Source of the DNA: Crambe crambe
Lineage: Eukaryota; Porifera; Demospongiae; Poecilosclerida; Crambeidae
NCBI GenBank assembly: GCA_963924555.1
Contig: OZ004594.1
Location: 1,488,001 to 1,552,000 of the forward strand
DNA: 64,000 nucleotides
Direction: 5' to 3'
Numbering within the stretch: position 1 is the first letter of the stretch; the number at the start of each line of letters is the position of its first letter. Both the position numbers and the translations under genes were made by a program. Shown one piece after another: positions 1-16,090 of the stretch. The notes under the pieces were generated by a model. That model saw only the letters and a program-made list of their open reading frames with translations, searched no databases and was not told where the DNA came from.

Positions 1-45
1 GGAAATGAGTACTGTTTTGTTGAGGACTTTTTTTAAATTCGATAG

Positions 46-5690
<5,645 letters not shown>

Positions 5691-6016
5691 CACACATCAC
5701 CTTCTCTATAGGTCTTAATTCTGGTAATTATTATAGGAGATGACCTTTTATTAAACTATACAAAAACCATAATTATCATTTCCCCAATATGCATGCATGC
5801 AAGATGCATGTAATTATACCACTTCTATCATACTAGCTACTACTGTTACTTTGTGATATGGTTGCCATGGCTATAACAAATTTTCTTCTTTTTTTAAAAT
5901 AATAATAATTTATTATAGAACTAGTTACAGCCATAGGTGTAATTTATTATACCAGAATACATAATTCTTCTTTCAAAGTAGAGGACAAGTAGCCACATAC
6001 CAGCTGCTAAACCAGT
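5691..6016. other. Convergent intergenic space between SUZ12 and the JmjC gene
   Basis: About 326 bp of AT-rich DNA between the two stop codons. It has (AAT)n-like stretches near 5900 and a palindromic GCATGCATGC at about 5801 but no coding exon that I can see. It should hold both 3' UTRs and polyadenylation signals. Confidence 0.6.
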
Positions 6017-7773
6017 TTATACAGGTGAGTTATGGAGAAGATGTCTGTAAAAGTTATTAAATTTCAATCTACATTCAGCACAGGGAAACTCTTTAGTCAG
6101 AATTGGCTCATACCTGTAGAGTACGTACACACGAAAGAAGAAAAGGAATTTTTTAGTTCCAGAAAAGAGTACACTAATGAACTCACCAAAAATTCACTGC
6201 TAGATTTCTTCTTTCCACTTTGTCTGGGTAGGACTGGACTTCATGCCACCAGAAGGCGGGCATGAATAGGACATCTCCAGGTTTTAGCACACACTGGAGC
6301 CTCTTGGCCCCTGCAAACTTGGGGAACCTCTGAAAGTCGGGGTTGGTTATATCGACAGGTGACATGACCATTGAAGTGCTCTCCAGTAGTGTTTTACGGA
6401 AGATTTGTCCAGTTCTGGGGTCAAAGGTGAGTATAGCTTCAGGGATGTGGCCTTCGTAGAGATTTTCATTGTGGTGAGGTCCAAAGAGTGTCAAATGTTT
6501 CTCTCCAGAAATCTATGAAATAAGGCCACATTGTTAGTGCATGCAGTGTGAGAAATAAAGAACTACTGCAGCTACCATTATTACAAACCTGGCAGAGAAA
6601 ATTATCAAAAGGATCAAAATGCAATTTCCCCAGGGTGTTTCCATCACTGAGCCAAATGTTCAAATGTCTTCTCTTCAGCAGGCCACCGAGAAAGGGCATC
6701 TCTTCCAGATCTTCCTCCAGGAGGGGCAAGTGGAAAGGAATCGATGAGTATTCCAAGTAAGCTGAGTAGGAGAGGTTTCCTGATGAGATCAAGTCAAGGA
6801 AATCTGAGAATGTCATCTCTGTCGTGGCTGGCCTAACTACAACCAAATCGGGATGTGGAAGCTGTGTTTTAACATGTTCAGGTATCCAGTCATCACGGTA
6901 GTCCTTCCAGAGTTTTGAGCTCTCAACACCTTCAAAATTCCCATCTTCTGTTAGTTTAATGTGAATCTTGTTGTTGCCATATAGCTGCTTCAAATATTCA
7001 ATAGTCCATTTTTTCATGGCAGGCCAACTCTTGACTCCTCCCTCGATGATCACAGGTTTGGATTGAAAGAGGAACTGCTGAAAGAAGGTTGCCTGATCTG
7101 GAACACCAGTCCTAGTGCACTCTTCAATCATCTCCTTTGGGGAATAGAGGTTGTTCATGATATGAGCATGAAAAAGACCAGGCACAGTCAAGCCACCAGT
7201 TGCAGTGCGATACACTCCACATTTCTCATTCATAAATTGCACTATCAACTGAGGTAAGATTCGTCCAAAGTATGGTTCTGCCTGGAACTTTGTCTTCCGG
7301 GGAGAGAGCAAACAAGTTCTATCTTTGAGTTCTTGTGTGTAGAACACTAGTTCGGAAGCTTGGCTGCTCTCCTTTTGAATAGGACTAATTTTCCATGCAA
7401 TTTCGCTGGAATTGATCAGCTGACCAATGAAGACTTGTGAGTCCTCCCTGTACACTCCAATGATCTTTCTCAGAATGGCTGAAGTGACAGGATTACAAGG
7501 TGAAATACACAGCAGAACACAGTGCGTCTCCAAAATATCTGTTAAGTTTCCTAGATGGACGGATGGCAGTATTAATGGTTCGTCGGAATAAGTTGTATTA
7601 ACTGCTATGTCGTCATTACAAAGTCTTCCGTGACCATTTGTACACAATACTGTCTTGACAGGATTCTGATGCACCGCGTTAGATGCATATAATCCCGTGC
7701 TGAATATAGTTATAATAGCCTGTACACAGATGCAGCTGTAAAAGAACCTGACCCAGGATGGTTTTTCGTACAT
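6017..7773 (-). CDS. JmjC-domain (cupin_8 type) Fe(II)/2-oxoglutarate oxygenase with N-terminal signal/anchor
   Basis: Three exons (7773-6589, 6512-about 6190, 6113-6017) encode about 535 residues. The first 32 residues contain a hydrophobic stretch (FFYSCICVQAIITIFSTGLY), read as a signal peptide or membrane anchor. About 200 residues of a thioredoxin-like-sized luminal segment follow, then the JmjC fold: PVIIEGGVKSWPAMKKW, the metal motif HFD at residues 385-387 (LHFDPFDNFLCQ), the ISGEKHLTLFGP strand, and the distal histidine in FMPAFWWHEV near residue 485. All three predicted iron ligands are present. The family includes protein hydroxylases such as JMJD7 and JMJD8 and tRNA-modifying TYW5; JMJD8 is an ER-lumen member, so an ER location is plausible, but the substrate is unknown. 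The C-terminus has a CxxC...HxxH cluster (CAEC...HLLH). It shares a 121 bp divergent promoter with the SPSB3-like gene. Confidence 0.88.
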
Positions 7774-7894
7774 TTTCCTGAAATATTTCTAATTAAAGCA
7801 CACCATAACAATAAGCTCAGCGGCTCAGGAAACCAATGGAATTTCATTGTATGGGCTCGCAGGGACAATAATCGAATCAGGTATTTGTCCCAAG
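7774..7894. promoter_or_regulatory. Putative bidirectional promoter JmjC gene / SPSB3-like gene
   Basis: Only 121 bp separate the two start codons. A CCAAT motif (AAACCAATGG) lies near 7829. No TATA box was seen in a sensible position. The shared-promoter role is inferred from spacing. Confidence 0.6.
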
Positions 7895-8674
7895 ATGACG
7901 GAGCCAGAAAGGATTAGCTGGGTCGAGTCGGAGGAGAATTTGATGTTTTGTGAGTGGCGTTGGAACGACAAAGACTGCGGGAAAGACTTGATAATTCACA
8001 GGCACAAGCTAGGAGTCACACTCCATCCCAACAAAAGTAGCGGCTGCGTGGTGGTGAGGGGTGACAAGATTCTCAAGCCCAACATGGAACACTACTTCGA
8101 AGTGGAGTTGAAAGGTCCCTTCCACGGCAAGGCAAGACAGGTGGGAATTGGCACTAAACACACAGCCTTGCAGAGCAATAGCTGTGATTTTTATCCACTC
8201 ATTGGAAAAGATATATCAAGCTGGGGAGTGAATTATGACGGCTTGAAGAGCAATGCAGGAAAGTTGAAGCCATACATTTCTATAAATCCAGACAAGTATG
8301 ACATAGTCAGAGTTGGGGTACACTATGACGCCTATTACGGGACAGTAGCCTTTGAGCTGAATGGGAAGAGTTCTGGATTGGCTTACGAAGACGTCCACAC
8401 TAACATTGACATGTATCCGATGCTATGTGCCAGTGCAGCTGGAACTCAGATGAGATTGGTGTACTCGAGTTCTACTGTGATGTCACTCAAGGCGATCAGC
8501 AGAGGCGTTATACGTTTGTGCATGGCAAATGAAAAAGACATTGAAAAGCTGATACTACCCCCTCACCTGAAGTCATACCTGGCATATCAAACTAATAATA
8601 AACGAAAAGGTTTGACTGGTAGAAAACACCGTGAATCAAAACATGAAAGAAACGCTCATGAAAGTGCCATATGA
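7895..8674 (+). CDS. SPRY domain and SOCS-box protein, SPSB3-like
   Basis: Single exon of 259 codons. I start at ATG 7895 (MTEPERISW); the frame is open further upstream but without ATG. Residues about 20-200 form a SPRY domain (EWRWNDKDC..., HYFEVELKGPFHGKARQVGIGT, SSWGVNYDG, YYGTVAFELNGKSSG, YPMLCASAAGTQMRLVY). This is followed by SLKAISRGVIRLCM...LILPPHLKSYLAY, which fits a SOCS box of the SPSB3 kind (Leu-rich, then LPLPP-like, then LK..L). SPSB proteins are substrate receptors of Elongin BC/Cullin E3 ubiquitin ligases; the substrate cannot be told here. The tail is basic (NNKRKGLTGRKHRESKHERN). The lack of introns contrasts with its neighbours. F-box/SPRY (FBXO45-like) was considered, but no F-box precedes the SPRY domain. 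Confidence 0.8.
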   Translation: MTEPERISWVESEENLMFCEWRWNDKDCGKDLIIHRHKLGVTLHPNKSSGCVVVRGDKILKPNMEHYFEVELKGPFHGKARQVGIGTKHTALQSNSCDFYPLIGKDISSWGVNYDGLKSNAGKLKPYISINPDKYDIVRVGVHYDAYYGTVAFELNGKSSGLAYEDVHTNIDMYPMLCASAAGTQMRLVYSSSTVMSLKAISRGVIRLCMANEKDIEKLILPPHLKSYLAYQTNNKRKGLTGRKHRESKHERNAHESAI

Positions 8675-8730
8675 TTAGTGTGTCTATCTGCTGTCACTAT
8701 AAGTGCATAAAATAACTGTCACTATTTATT

Positions 8731-11502
8731 TTACCAGCATAGTTCCGTTTCTAATTGTTTTAACACCATTTCAGGCAACAAAGCAGATATATTTTGTGCG
8801 CTATCTTCCCAGAATAGCTGAGGTAGTATCAGGCTTTGACTGTTACTAGGTACAAGCAAGACATCCCCAGATGTTAGCAGGGTGTTGAGATCAAACTCAT
8901 TTCCTTCTATATGTGACTCTGTAGTAACATTAGTAGGTGGTGGATCCAGAATCAGCTGAGAGAAATCGGACTCCATGTTCTTGGTCATTGAGTTTGTGTC
9001 TGTACTAATGCCAGCATCATTGGGTGCTGCTGTTACAGGATTCATAGCCAGTCCTGAAACTGTAGTGTCCGTTTTAGCTGAGTTTACATTCAGGTTGGTC
9101 CTTTTATGGCTAAGGTAGCTCGAAACTGAAAGAGAGAGAAAAATTAACCACAATGACCTTATTACCATAAACTTATATTGACCTTGCTGGAGGCTGTACT
9201 GTTCACAATAGTAAGAGAGTGGTTTTCCTCCATAGAATATCTATAAGTTTTATTAACGATAGGATCAGAATCTATATAAAAGAGGAACTAAGATATTATG
9301 GAGCAAACATTACTTCTACATTTCTTAGAGGTAATAATAAAACACCAATTACATTTTACCTTACCACGTTATATGCTTGTTTCTTGTTTGTCTTCCTGTG
9401 TTGGTGTCCAAGTCTTGACCAGCAGGCTCGAGTCCACTGTTGGGGGAGTCGATGAGATCCTTTTCCCCCTCCTCCTCCTCTTCCCTCGACCTCATTCACT
9501 GGGGATCCTTGGGTGTGAACCTCTTGGATGGATCCATCTTCCAGTAATGACCCATTGAAGTCACATCCCTGAGTTCAAAAAAAAAAAAAAAAAAAAAAAA
9601 CCAGATGGGGAAGAAAGAAGGAAAGAAGAAGGAAATTAGTAATGGTGGTAGTAGTATGGCTTGAGAAGGAAACACTGTTCCAACTTACTAGTATTGTGCA
9701 GGTTAAATTTTGTGACCCTGGTTTGAGGAGTCTGTGTTTGATGAGAATGTCAAGTGGCACAGGTTGGGTCAGGTCTGATGATGAAGTTCTGCTGTTAGTG
9801 GAAGTGCTACTTTGTTTGGGGATGCCTGTCACTGCAGGTTGGAGGTCACCTAAAGTTCTGCCATTTGAGGAAGCACTAGTTTGTCTTGGGTTACTTTGGA
9901 CACCCATCAGAACAGGTTGGGTAAGGTTACCTCTGCCACTTGAGGAAATGTTAGCTTGTCTTGGGTCATCCGTCAGAGTAGGTTGGGTAAGGTCTGATGA
10001 TGAGGACATGTCTATAACTCTGCTGTTTGAGGAAATGCTAGCTTTTCTGGGAATGTTTTGGATACTTGTCATTGTTAGGTCATTGCTGGTACTTCTAGGA
10101 GTGCCAACATCCGTCACTATTGGTTGAGTCAGATCTGATGATGAAGATACTATATTGCTGGCTGAGCTTGTAGAACCAGATAGATCATTTAGAGCGGATC
10201 CAGCTTGAGACCGAGTAAGAGGTTTAACAAGTTTTAAACTAGGAAGAATTGTGCTATAGCTGCTGTCATTACTGTCTGTCAAAGACTTTGCTAAAATAAT
10301 TAATAATATCACAAGATTGTGATGATATTTATGAAGGACTAACCTTTCTTCCTAGCATTCATTCTCCGTTTCTCAAGCTCTCCAAGTTTCCTGGCAATCT
10401 CCTTCTGTTTCACAAAGCATTGTAGCAGCTGCTTCTGTTTGACTGCAAGAGAAACGAGCTGGGAGCGCAGAGACTGACTAGCATCCTGAATCGGGGAGGA
10501 TCCTTGGGAGAGGTCAACATGGACTGCTACCAGTTTCTTTCTTTCAGCTTGATGTACTTCTCCAAGTCCTTTCAACTTCCCTTCTATCTCAGCTAGCTTA
10601 TTTTCAGCAGTTTTCACAAAATTTGAAGGAAATATCTTTCCATAATTGGCTGTGGAAAAGAAAAAAAAAGAGAAGATGATATTTTTTTTCTTGAAGGGGG
10701 TTAACTGGATACTTGCCTAGAGTTGTGTCTATCTTGAATTGGAGAGACTCCTGGTCTTTGCATATTTGATTGAGACTTGGATAGCGGTCTTGTGTTGCAG
10801 CTGTTGAGTGGTTTGGTTGCTCTGGATCTGCCAGTCAATAAGTTGGCAACAGCAGCTTAGAAATTTGGCATAGCACATGATAGTGTGTGCAGTTAATTCA
10901 AAAAGTTTGAGCAGTGAATAATATTACTATTAGCTCAAAGCTCAAAAGTTTCAGTAGATAAAGTGTCTGGAATTTGGAATTACTTTACAATTAACTTTCA
11001 ACTGACCTGTGGAAGGAAGATACTCTTGTGATAGTTCACCTTCACTAGTAGTATCGATATCATCACTGCTGCCAGGAACTATGTCCCTATCCATGGAACA
11101 ACAAGAAACAAAACATAAACTTGGCTTGCCTGACTAGTATACTGACTTATCTTTGGAGCCGGAATGGAAAACTTCTGGAAGGAGGGCAGCATCTCTTCTT
11201 GGGTGGAGAATGGAAGGAGAGCCACCGCAGGACATTGAAGAACTGTCACTCTCAGTGGCTTGACCATCTTCCTCAACATGAACACTCATTTCCTCACATG
11301 GAAACTCTACACAATAATAATGTATAATGTATAGGACAGCTAAACTGCCAGTTATAATGGAGTGTCTAGCAAAATCCCAAACTTTCAGTGCTAGCTGGCT
11401 AAGACTTTTACCTTGGGGTTGTGTTTTGAGCTCTTCTTGGTCGTCAGAAGCCACTGTAACGTCACTATCTTCAGCATAACTATTGCTTAATAGTGTAGCC
11501 AT
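8731..11502 (-). CDS. RAMA-domain protein with coiled coil and degenerate DLTQP repeats
   Basis: Exons read as 11502-11412, 11306-11147, 11086-11007, 10827-10717, 10649-10344, 10290-9689, 9568-9365 and, less surely, 9125-8731. The N-terminus is acidic (MATLLSNSYAEDSDVTVASDD). A coiled-coil exon follows (AENKLAEIEGKLKGLGEVHQ ... KQKQLLQCFVKQKEIARKL). The next exon has about five imperfect copies of a unit like SSDLTQPxxTDxxPRQxSxSSNxR. It then enters PLDILIKHRLLKPGSQNL, which the next exon continues as GCDFNGSLLEDGSIQEVHTQ ... PQQWTRACW. That pattern fits the RAMA domain known from MPND and ANKRD31, associated with chromatin or DNA binding. Intron 4 uses a GC donor (TAG then GCAAGT). The last exon joins out of phase with 9365, so the C-terminus is unresolved. 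Function unknown, nuclear role inferred. Confidence 0.68.
9579..9600. repeat. Poly-A tract (poly-T before the RAMA exon acceptor on the gene strand)
   Basis: About 22 A on the plus strand; on the gene strand it serves as the pyrimidine tract of the acceptor at 9568. Confidence 0.8.
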
Positions 11503-11663
11503 AGCCAAGGGCACAGTGAGCTGAGATGTTCCAGCTGTTTCTTTTCAGTGCTTCCGAATTCCCGCCAAAACTTTTGAATTTTGAATAGAGCGGGTGTGCC
11601 TTGAACCGTGACCTTTCCCAAGCATATCTGAGGAAGGTGGGGCCGGAATACAGGTTGTTCAAT
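11503..11663. promoter_or_regulatory. Putative bidirectional promoter RAMA gene / CHMP6
   Basis: 161 bp between start codons. It contains TTCCCGCCAAAA at 11559-11570, a very good match to an E2F site. No TATA box was seen. Function inferred from position and motif only. Confidence 0.6.
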
Positions 11664-12723
11664 ATGGGACAGTTTTTTGCTCGTTTAAGAGGTGGTGGGA
11701 ATCAGGATGCCCAACCTAGCAGAGTCAATGAACAGGATAAAGCAATATTGGTAGGTCAAGATCGTTCTAGTTAGTAACAACTATAAAGCATCCCATCTCT
11801 ATTGTTTCAGGAACTGAAATTACAACGAGATAAGTTGAAGCAGTATCAAAAGAAGGTAACCTGTTAAATAATAGTAGTACCTTGATATTCATTCTCACCT
11901 CCATTCAGGTTGGTATTCAGCTGACCAAAGAAAGGGAGGTAGCCAAGCAATTGCTCAGGAATGGCAAAAAAGAGTAAGATAGTACAATGCATAGAATGTG
12001 AAGCTACTTTTATGTCATCAATCAGAGTGCTGGATTTTATTATTTAGTGGGAGCATACTCTTGAATATTTCCCCTTATGTCACTGGTAATGTAGACGGGC
12101 TAAATTCCTGCTAAAAAAGAAACGTTACTTGGAGTCTCTTTTGGACAAGACAGACCAACAGCTTGACAATTTGCAACAGATGGTTGACAACATCGAGTTT
12201 GCTCAGATTGAGCTGAAGGTGGTGGATGGTCTGAAGACTGGGAACAAGTGCTTAGAAGAGATGCATAAGATTATGTCTTTGGAGAATGTTGAAGAGATTA
12301 TGGCAGAGACCCAAGAGGCAATTGAGTATCAAAGGGTAACAAGTCAATTGTGGAATAGGTAAGGGGTCATTAATGGTGTGTACTCTATTCAGGAAATTGA
12401 TGAGCTGCTTGGACAAAATCTAACAAATGAAGACGAAGAGGCAGTTTTAGCAGAATTAGACTCCATCTTGATTGTAAGACAAATTCGTAGTTATGTCATA
12501 GCAAGAGTAAATTTTGAATTTTTTCATGAAGGGCGAGATACCAGAGCCTAGTGCCAAACCTCTGGAAGGTGGGGGAGAGGATGTTGTGCCTGAACTACCT
12601 GAGGTCCCTGCTGCAAAGCCTGAACAAGGTAAGAACAGAACCCCACAAACTCTTTCAGCATGCAATGTTTTTAACTATAATGTAGCTGCTACTGGAGAGC
12701 AAAGAAGATTAGTTGCATCATAA
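11664..12723 (+). CDS. CHMP6: Charged multivesicular body protein 6 (ESCRT-III subunit, Vps20)
   Basis: Seven exons: 11664-11750, 11811-11855, 11909-11973, 12095-12335, 12393-12473, 12532-about 12629, and 12684-12723. The protein starts MGQFFARL, keeping Gly2 for N-myristoylation as in CHMP6. The Snf7 helices follow: VNEQDKAILELKLQRDKLKQ, KKKRYLESLLDKTDQQLDNL, IEFAQIELKVVDGLKTGNKC, then IMAETQEAIEYQREIDELLG. The acidic tail ends IPEPSAKPLEGGGEDVVPEL and QRRLVAS. CHMP6 links ESCRT-II to ESCRT-III on endosomes and nucleates filament assembly. The last intron is only about 54 nt and a multiple of three with no stop, so retention would keep the frame. Introns are all short. Identity is very clear. 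Confidence 0.96.
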
Positions 12724-12904
12724 ACTCATTTTTCTGTGTAACAACTGCATGTACTCCATTATAAATTTGAAATTATATTTCTTTTTACTTGTTTGTGTCA
12801 TAGTGATGATGATAATATCAATGTTGGGTAAAGAGATGACTTGGTTCAGCTAGTGTTGACGGGATTATGATGTATTTTCAGTTTCAAGTTTTAATTGCCT
12901 TCAC
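12724..12904. other. Convergent spacer between CHMP6 and the Kelch gene
   Basis: 181 bp, AT-rich, no exon seen; it must hold both 3' UTRs. This is very tight for two converging transcripts. Confidence 0.6.
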
Positions 12905-15779
12905 TTATGTGGGTAGGAGATCAGCTGGTTTATCGATGATAGCCATTCCAGCATAACTTCGCCCATGAGACAATCTCCCCTCGGCACACTTCCAGGCCTC
13001 GTACATGGGATCAAACACTTCGATGGTGGAGAGGTTCATGATCCCATCATCCCCGCCCATCACATAGAGGAGGTTGTGAACCACGCAAGCTGCAGCGTTT
13101 CTTCGTTGAGTTGACATGTCTGGAAGACGCTGCCACTTTTTGGTGGCTGGATTGTACCTACAGTTGTTAAAAGTGTTAGATTATCGAGCTACTGTGGTGG
13201 AAATTTGTTTCAGGTTTTGAGGGAATTGAAATTGTAATACCTACCCACAAATACGACACTCTGAAAAAAAATACAAAGGACAAAAGGTCGGGTCCCAAGT
13301 GTGTCCATTATTCCGGAGGTTCCACTGTAATGCCACTATGATTTCTCACATTAATCTTTTCCTACCTACTTAATAGCATCTTGTTTTGGATCAAGTTACA
13401 ACAACATTCTTCAGAGCATTCTTTAGACTACACCCAACATCTGTGCTATGAGCTCTAAACATCTGTGTTGTGAGCTAGCTATTTGGGGATAATTGCTTTA
13501 GCTACTTCACTTATTGAGTCTGCTCACTTGAGCTTGGATGATTTACTAATTCACTTGTGGCTAGCCCGATCTCGTTATAGGGCCAGGCCCCTAGGGATCT
13601 GGGACTAACACTTCCCCTTATATCATTTTGCCAATGCATTTTCTACCTCTGAAATTGCTCTCCTATCATTTTAGACAAAATGAGTAGTCCCTGAAGAAAA
13701 ATTACCTTCAAAAAAGGGGATATTTTGAAAGTATGTTTATTGTGTTATGAATTCCCCATGCTTTTTTGCTTTTGTAGTACAGTTTCTCACCTCTCAACAC
13801 TCTTTCTGATGTCGGGACCATTGTGGCCTCCGATGGCGTACAGCATGTTATCCAGGACGGCCACAGCTGCTCCACTGCGACGCTGAGTCATGGGTTCCAC
13901 CTGTATCCACTCGTCACGTTGAGAGTCGTAGCGCTCCACGGAATTCAAGCACTGACGAGCCACGCCATCATAACCACCCACTGCATAGAGGTATCCATCC
14001 AGGACTACCACACCCACACTGGACCGACGAGTGCTCATTGATGCCACATTGATCCACAGTTGGGAATCTACATCAAAAGTAGTTAGAGATTTTAAAAATT
14101 TGCAGCACCATAATAAAACCTTTCTTCTTTCATACTTTTTAGTACTTGGAAAAACCCCAGGGATAAGAGCATGCCAATTGTTACTAACGTGGATTGTATT
14201 TTTCAACAGTGTCTAGTCCATTTGTTCCATCAAATCCCCCCACAGCATACAACTCGTCTGAGAGTACAGCCACACCCAGTGTACTCCGACGAGAGAGCAT
14301 GGGTTCCACAGGCACCCACCACCCCTTGTCCAAGTCCAGTCGCTCCACAGACCTGAGAAGAAAAGTGGAAGAAGAAGCAGTCATACATGAGAAAGGGAAT
14401 TGTTATCACAGTTAAATGGAGAGAAAAAAACAAAACAAGAAAGCTTTACCTAACGCGGGAGCTCCCATCAAATCCTCCAACAGCATACACAGATCCCCTC
14501 AAGACAGTCACCCCACATCGACACCGCCTAGACACAAGCTCGGGGCCATCCCTACAAGAATTGGTCTTCACATCATAGATCTCGATATTCCGGATGGCCT
14601 TCGGTGCTTGTCCTCCAACCACTAAGATGGATTGCGGTCCTCCTATCCTCACACGTGATATATTCTCACGTCCACTCTCAATACTGGCTCGCTCTGAAGG
14701 AGTCATCAGGCGATATTTCAGCACGTTGATGATGAAATCTTTACATGCTGTGTTGGATTTGAGTAAGTCATTTTCAGTCACATACTTTAAGATATAGCAC
14801 TGAGGAAGGAGTTGGTAGCGGACATGCTCCAGAAGAACTGGGAGATGCTCTGATCGGTTTTCGCTATCGTGGCTCACCCACTGAATAACGGCTTCAAAGA
14901 CATCTTCTTCAGATAGGACACCAAGCTCACTACTGGAAATAAGTTCTATCACACTTGACGCAGGGAGTTGGATGAATTCCTCAGACATTCTAACTTCAGG
15001 GAAATGCTTACGAGCGAAATGCTGTGATGCCGAAAAGAGGCCGGGACAAGAGTGGAGGTCGGCAAAGGTCATGAATCCAAGGCAGTTGCATGGGTGGAGC
15101 TGCTTCTTGAGAAATTCGCAACAAGCATCACGAACCTCGGTGAGCTGGAGAAGATTGGCAGCTGGTAGAAGTGATTGCACATTGTCCTCGGTAACTTCAA
15201 TGGTACCCGTGTAAGCAAAGGAAATTAGAAGTTCGACAGCAGAAGGGTCTACTTCCTTCAGAATGACAACTTCTTGGTTCCTCTCTGATAGTTCCACTAT
15301 GAGCAAAAATAGGAAAATGTATATTAAATATCATGGCACAATCTAGAACCAACTAAGAACACACACCACCTTAGCCAGACTTTCCTCTAACCTGTGAACA
15401 TTCCCCTAAAATACGGACAGGTTGCTGCCAGGACAACCCTGTGGGCAGAACAATCATTTGCCCCTACACGGATAACTACGTCACAAAGCTGCTTATCTCG
15501 ACGCAGCTCTTCCAGGACAGCGAAAGCACTGTTTGTGAGCGTCTTGGAGGTATATAAATGGCGGCAAGTGCTACTCTCATTCAAACCCATGTCCGCTTCT
15601 ACTCCAGCCATGACACCACGGGTGTTAGCATCGGAACAGCTCCTCCCGGCTGCCTGATAATGGCGAGGAGTACTTCTCATCCCATATCCGGAATTTTCCT
15701 CGGGAGCATCGGTGCCTAGTTGCATTTGGCTGTTACTGAGGAGATTCGGCGAGCTAGAGCTGCTATCAAGAGAAGACAT
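12905..15779 (-). CDS. BTB-BACK-Kelch protein, KLHL2/KLHL3-like Cullin-3 adaptor
   Basis: Five exons (15779-15392, 15296-14450, 14352-14189, 14067-13791, 13157-12905) encode the whole protein. After a serine-rich N-terminus comes the BTB domain (LRRDKQLCDVVIRVGANDCS, HRVVLAATCPYFRGMFTG), then BACK (CCEFLKKQLHPCNCLGFMTF ... VFEAVIQWVSHD). Six Kelch blades follow with VGG signatures: ILVVGGQ, VYAVGGFDGSS, LYAVGGFDGTN, LYAVGGYDGVARQCLNSVE, LYAIGGHNGPDIRKSVE, LYVMGGDDG. The last blades and the end GRSYAGMAIIDK resemble KLHL2/KLHL3 closely. Those proteins recruit substrates, including WNK kinases in vertebrates, to Cullin-3 ubiquitin ligases. Whether it is orthologous to KLHL2/3 or to a wider pre-split family needs a tree. 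It faces the SRCR gene head-to-head, 311 bp start to start. Confidence 0.92.
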
Positions 15780-16090
15780 TTTAAATATATGGGCGTGGCT
15801 ACTCCATAGAGCACGTGCGTCTTAGCTGGCGCGCGCATATTATTTTTTGTGAAATTCCATGAAAGTGAATTGGCATGCAATTAGCATATCTAGTGCAAGT
15901 GTAGACGTAATCAGTAATCAGCAGCATGCCAAGGATACTCCACCTAATGGGTCATCATGTATAGTGCAGGCGTAATTATATAAAGTACAGTCAAACAGGA
16001 CCAGATGTAGTTACAGGCTATATAGCAGAAGTGCATCTTCCTGCAAGATCTACACCTGATCACTCACAGCTAGAAAAAAACTGCAAAGAG
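15780..16090. promoter_or_regulatory. Putative bidirectional promoter Kelch gene / SRCR receptor
   Basis: 311 bp between start codons. It has an E-box CACGTG at 15812-15817 and a GGCGCGCGCA run just after it. The SRCR side contains AT-rich sequence with TATATAAAG-like letters near 15980. Shared use is inferred. Confidence 0.55.

Noticed and set aside
9642-10127. 161-codon plus-strand frame
   Set aside because: Antisense shadow of the DLTQP-repeat exon of the RAMA gene, rich in V, L and G without any recognisable domain.
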